The position numbers were made by a program, and so were the translations under genes. The notes beneath the pieces were generated by a model. The model did not search any database. It was not told the origin of the DNA and saw only the letters and a list, made by a program, of their open reading frames with translations. This document shows, one piece after another, positions 63,041 to 64,000 of a stretch of DNA of 64,000 nt. How positions within the stretch are numbered: position 1 is the stretch's first letter; the number at the start of each line of letters is the position of its first letter. This stretch comes from Batkoa obscura (lineage: Eukaryota > Entomophthoromycota > Entomophthoromycetes > Entomophthorales > Batkoaceae), in contig JASVEC010000020.1 of assembly GCA_030770535.1 (NCBI GenBank), forward strand, positions 434,001 to 498,000. Direction: 5' to 3'.

Positions 63041-63720
63041 TAGTTCCCAATCTCTGAATCTTCCTCATTTTATACTACTAATAATACCATGTTTACTGAA
63101 GCGAGCCCAACTGCTAAGGAACACAAGGCATAAATATTGGTTCATACTCCAATAACTTTTTATAATAATTATTTTATAATATTCTAATACCAGATCTATC
63201 AATAGAGACTCGTTAATTTTGATTAAGGAATTAAGTTGATGTGCTCAAGTACTAAGATGAGGTTCTGTCTTAGCTTCTGGCTATGGTCTATATAGGCAAA
63301 TGATTGTATACATTATAATTAAAAATAATAATGCAGTCAACATGTTAGCTCTATGGCCATGGGATATTAAAGACAAGTATAGTTACCAGGACACTCTATG
63401 GTGCTTATATTAGAATTGCCCCTACATTCTGGATTATTGGTCAACTGTGAGGTTAGAACTGTGGCTGATATTATGGATATAGGCTATAGAGTAATTGCTC
63501 CTTTCTGTTTTAATAGTGATTCAAAATCATTTTCCTTTTTAGAGAGAAGTAGATATAGTATTGTTTAATCATGATTATAAAGCATTATTAGCTTCAAAAG
63601 GGGACCGTATTACCCAACTTATTTTGGGGGGAAATTGTCATACTTAAGATTGAATTTTTAGATGAATCGGATGTTACTTTATGTAGTAATAAAAAGTCCA
63701 GCTTCATAGGGACTAGAAAA
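63041..63720 (+). pseudogene. dUTPase pseudogene, introns retained
   Basis: Follows DUT1 exons 3-6 in order, about 5 kb downstream on the same strand: the GAGCCCAACT region of exon 3, the AGAGACTCGTTA to TCTATATAG region of exon 4, a worn exon 5 (GTTGCCCCA region as ATTGCCCCT), and exon 6 with GAGAGAAGTAGATATAG, AAAGGGGACCGTATTACCCAACTT and ATAGGGACTAGA. Intron positions are still filled, so it came by DNA duplication and not by retroposition. Several frame changes and stops make it inactive. Exons 1 and 2 are not recognised. (Long runs are quoted only as short anchors.). Confidence 0.85.
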
Positions 63721-64000
63721 AGGTGTTTATGAGCTGAATGTAGCTATCTGACTTATTTTTAGATCATTGCATTTTTATTTCTTTTTTAAAATAAGGTGAT
63801 AGAATTACTATTTACTTTATTTATTAAATGCACATTAAACTTTAAGTTCGTTTTTATTGATTACGATTTATATGGGATTCGTTAGATTTTGAAAAAAATA
63901 CTGGGATGGCAATTATCTAATATATTGTATTTAATTTTATATTATAGTAAATATGTAATGGCTTTGCTATATTAATTTCAGTCTCTAATTAAGGTTGATT

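Overview
The window reads as nuclear DNA of an early-diverging fungus with a very AT-rich genome. Host genes carry many short introns (about 39-60 nt, GT-AG with one GC-AG). They include fungal-type genes (a Ras2-like GTPase, a Ran1/Sks1-like kinase, GPI1, PRP16, a BRPF/NTO1 scaffold), and there is a tandem family of secreted trypsins. Trypsin expansion plus a family of F-box/LRR genes in such an AT-rich genome suggests Entomophthoromycotina (Conidiobolus-like). That placement is inference; no rRNA or other marker is present.

Layout. 0-6.4 kb: tandem array of three intronless trypsin genes, all on the minus strand, with near-identical ends, divergent centres and duplicated flanks. 7.7-11 kb: a decayed F-box/LRR gene hit by two short MITEs, a third MITE just beyond its end, then a complete but inactivated 2.3-kb DNA transposon with 22-bp terminal repeats, itself hit by two more MITEs. 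11.2-20.8 kb: three intron-rich minus-strand genes whose exons I joined by reading frame: a BRPF/NTO1 scaffold (14 exons, 818 aa), RAS2 (7 exons including an apparent 2-nt microexon, 193 aa) and GPI1/PIG-Q (10 exons, 521 aa). 20.8-34.5 kb: long AT-rich stretches holding one kinase gene, more MITEs and F-box/LRR remnants. 34.5-50 kb: gene-dense block with two DUF4112 paralogues, a LIM-domain gene, a cyclin-like gene, a coiled-coil gene, PRP16 (12 exons, 1202 aa), mitochondrial glycine decarboxylase GCV2 and the LYR protein ISD11. 51-64 kb: MITEs, a PRXL2-type thioredoxin-fold gene, dUTPase with two in-frame starts, two more F-box/LRR pseudogenes and an intron-containing dUTPase pseudogene.

Main discoveries. 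(1) A family of about 98-bp MITEs, 20 copies here, ends GGGG...CCCC and is flanked by 4-bp duplications (ATAT, ATCT, ATTT, ATTA). Both ends resemble both ends of the 2.3-kb transposon, which has the same target duplication, so that transposon or a relative is the likely source. (2) One MITE sits inside an F-box codon run and removing it restores the frame exactly. (3) RAS2 appears to need a 2-nt exon to encode a normal switch I. (4) The trypsins share a 229-bp block identical in all three copies, a gene-conversion signature.

Gene functions are mostly unrelated housekeeping (splicing, chromatin, GPI-anchor synthesis, one-carbon and nucleotide metabolism, Fe-S assembly). MITEs are absent from the intron-rich block at 11-21 kb and from 33-51 kb, and cluster in the pseudogene-rich intervals.
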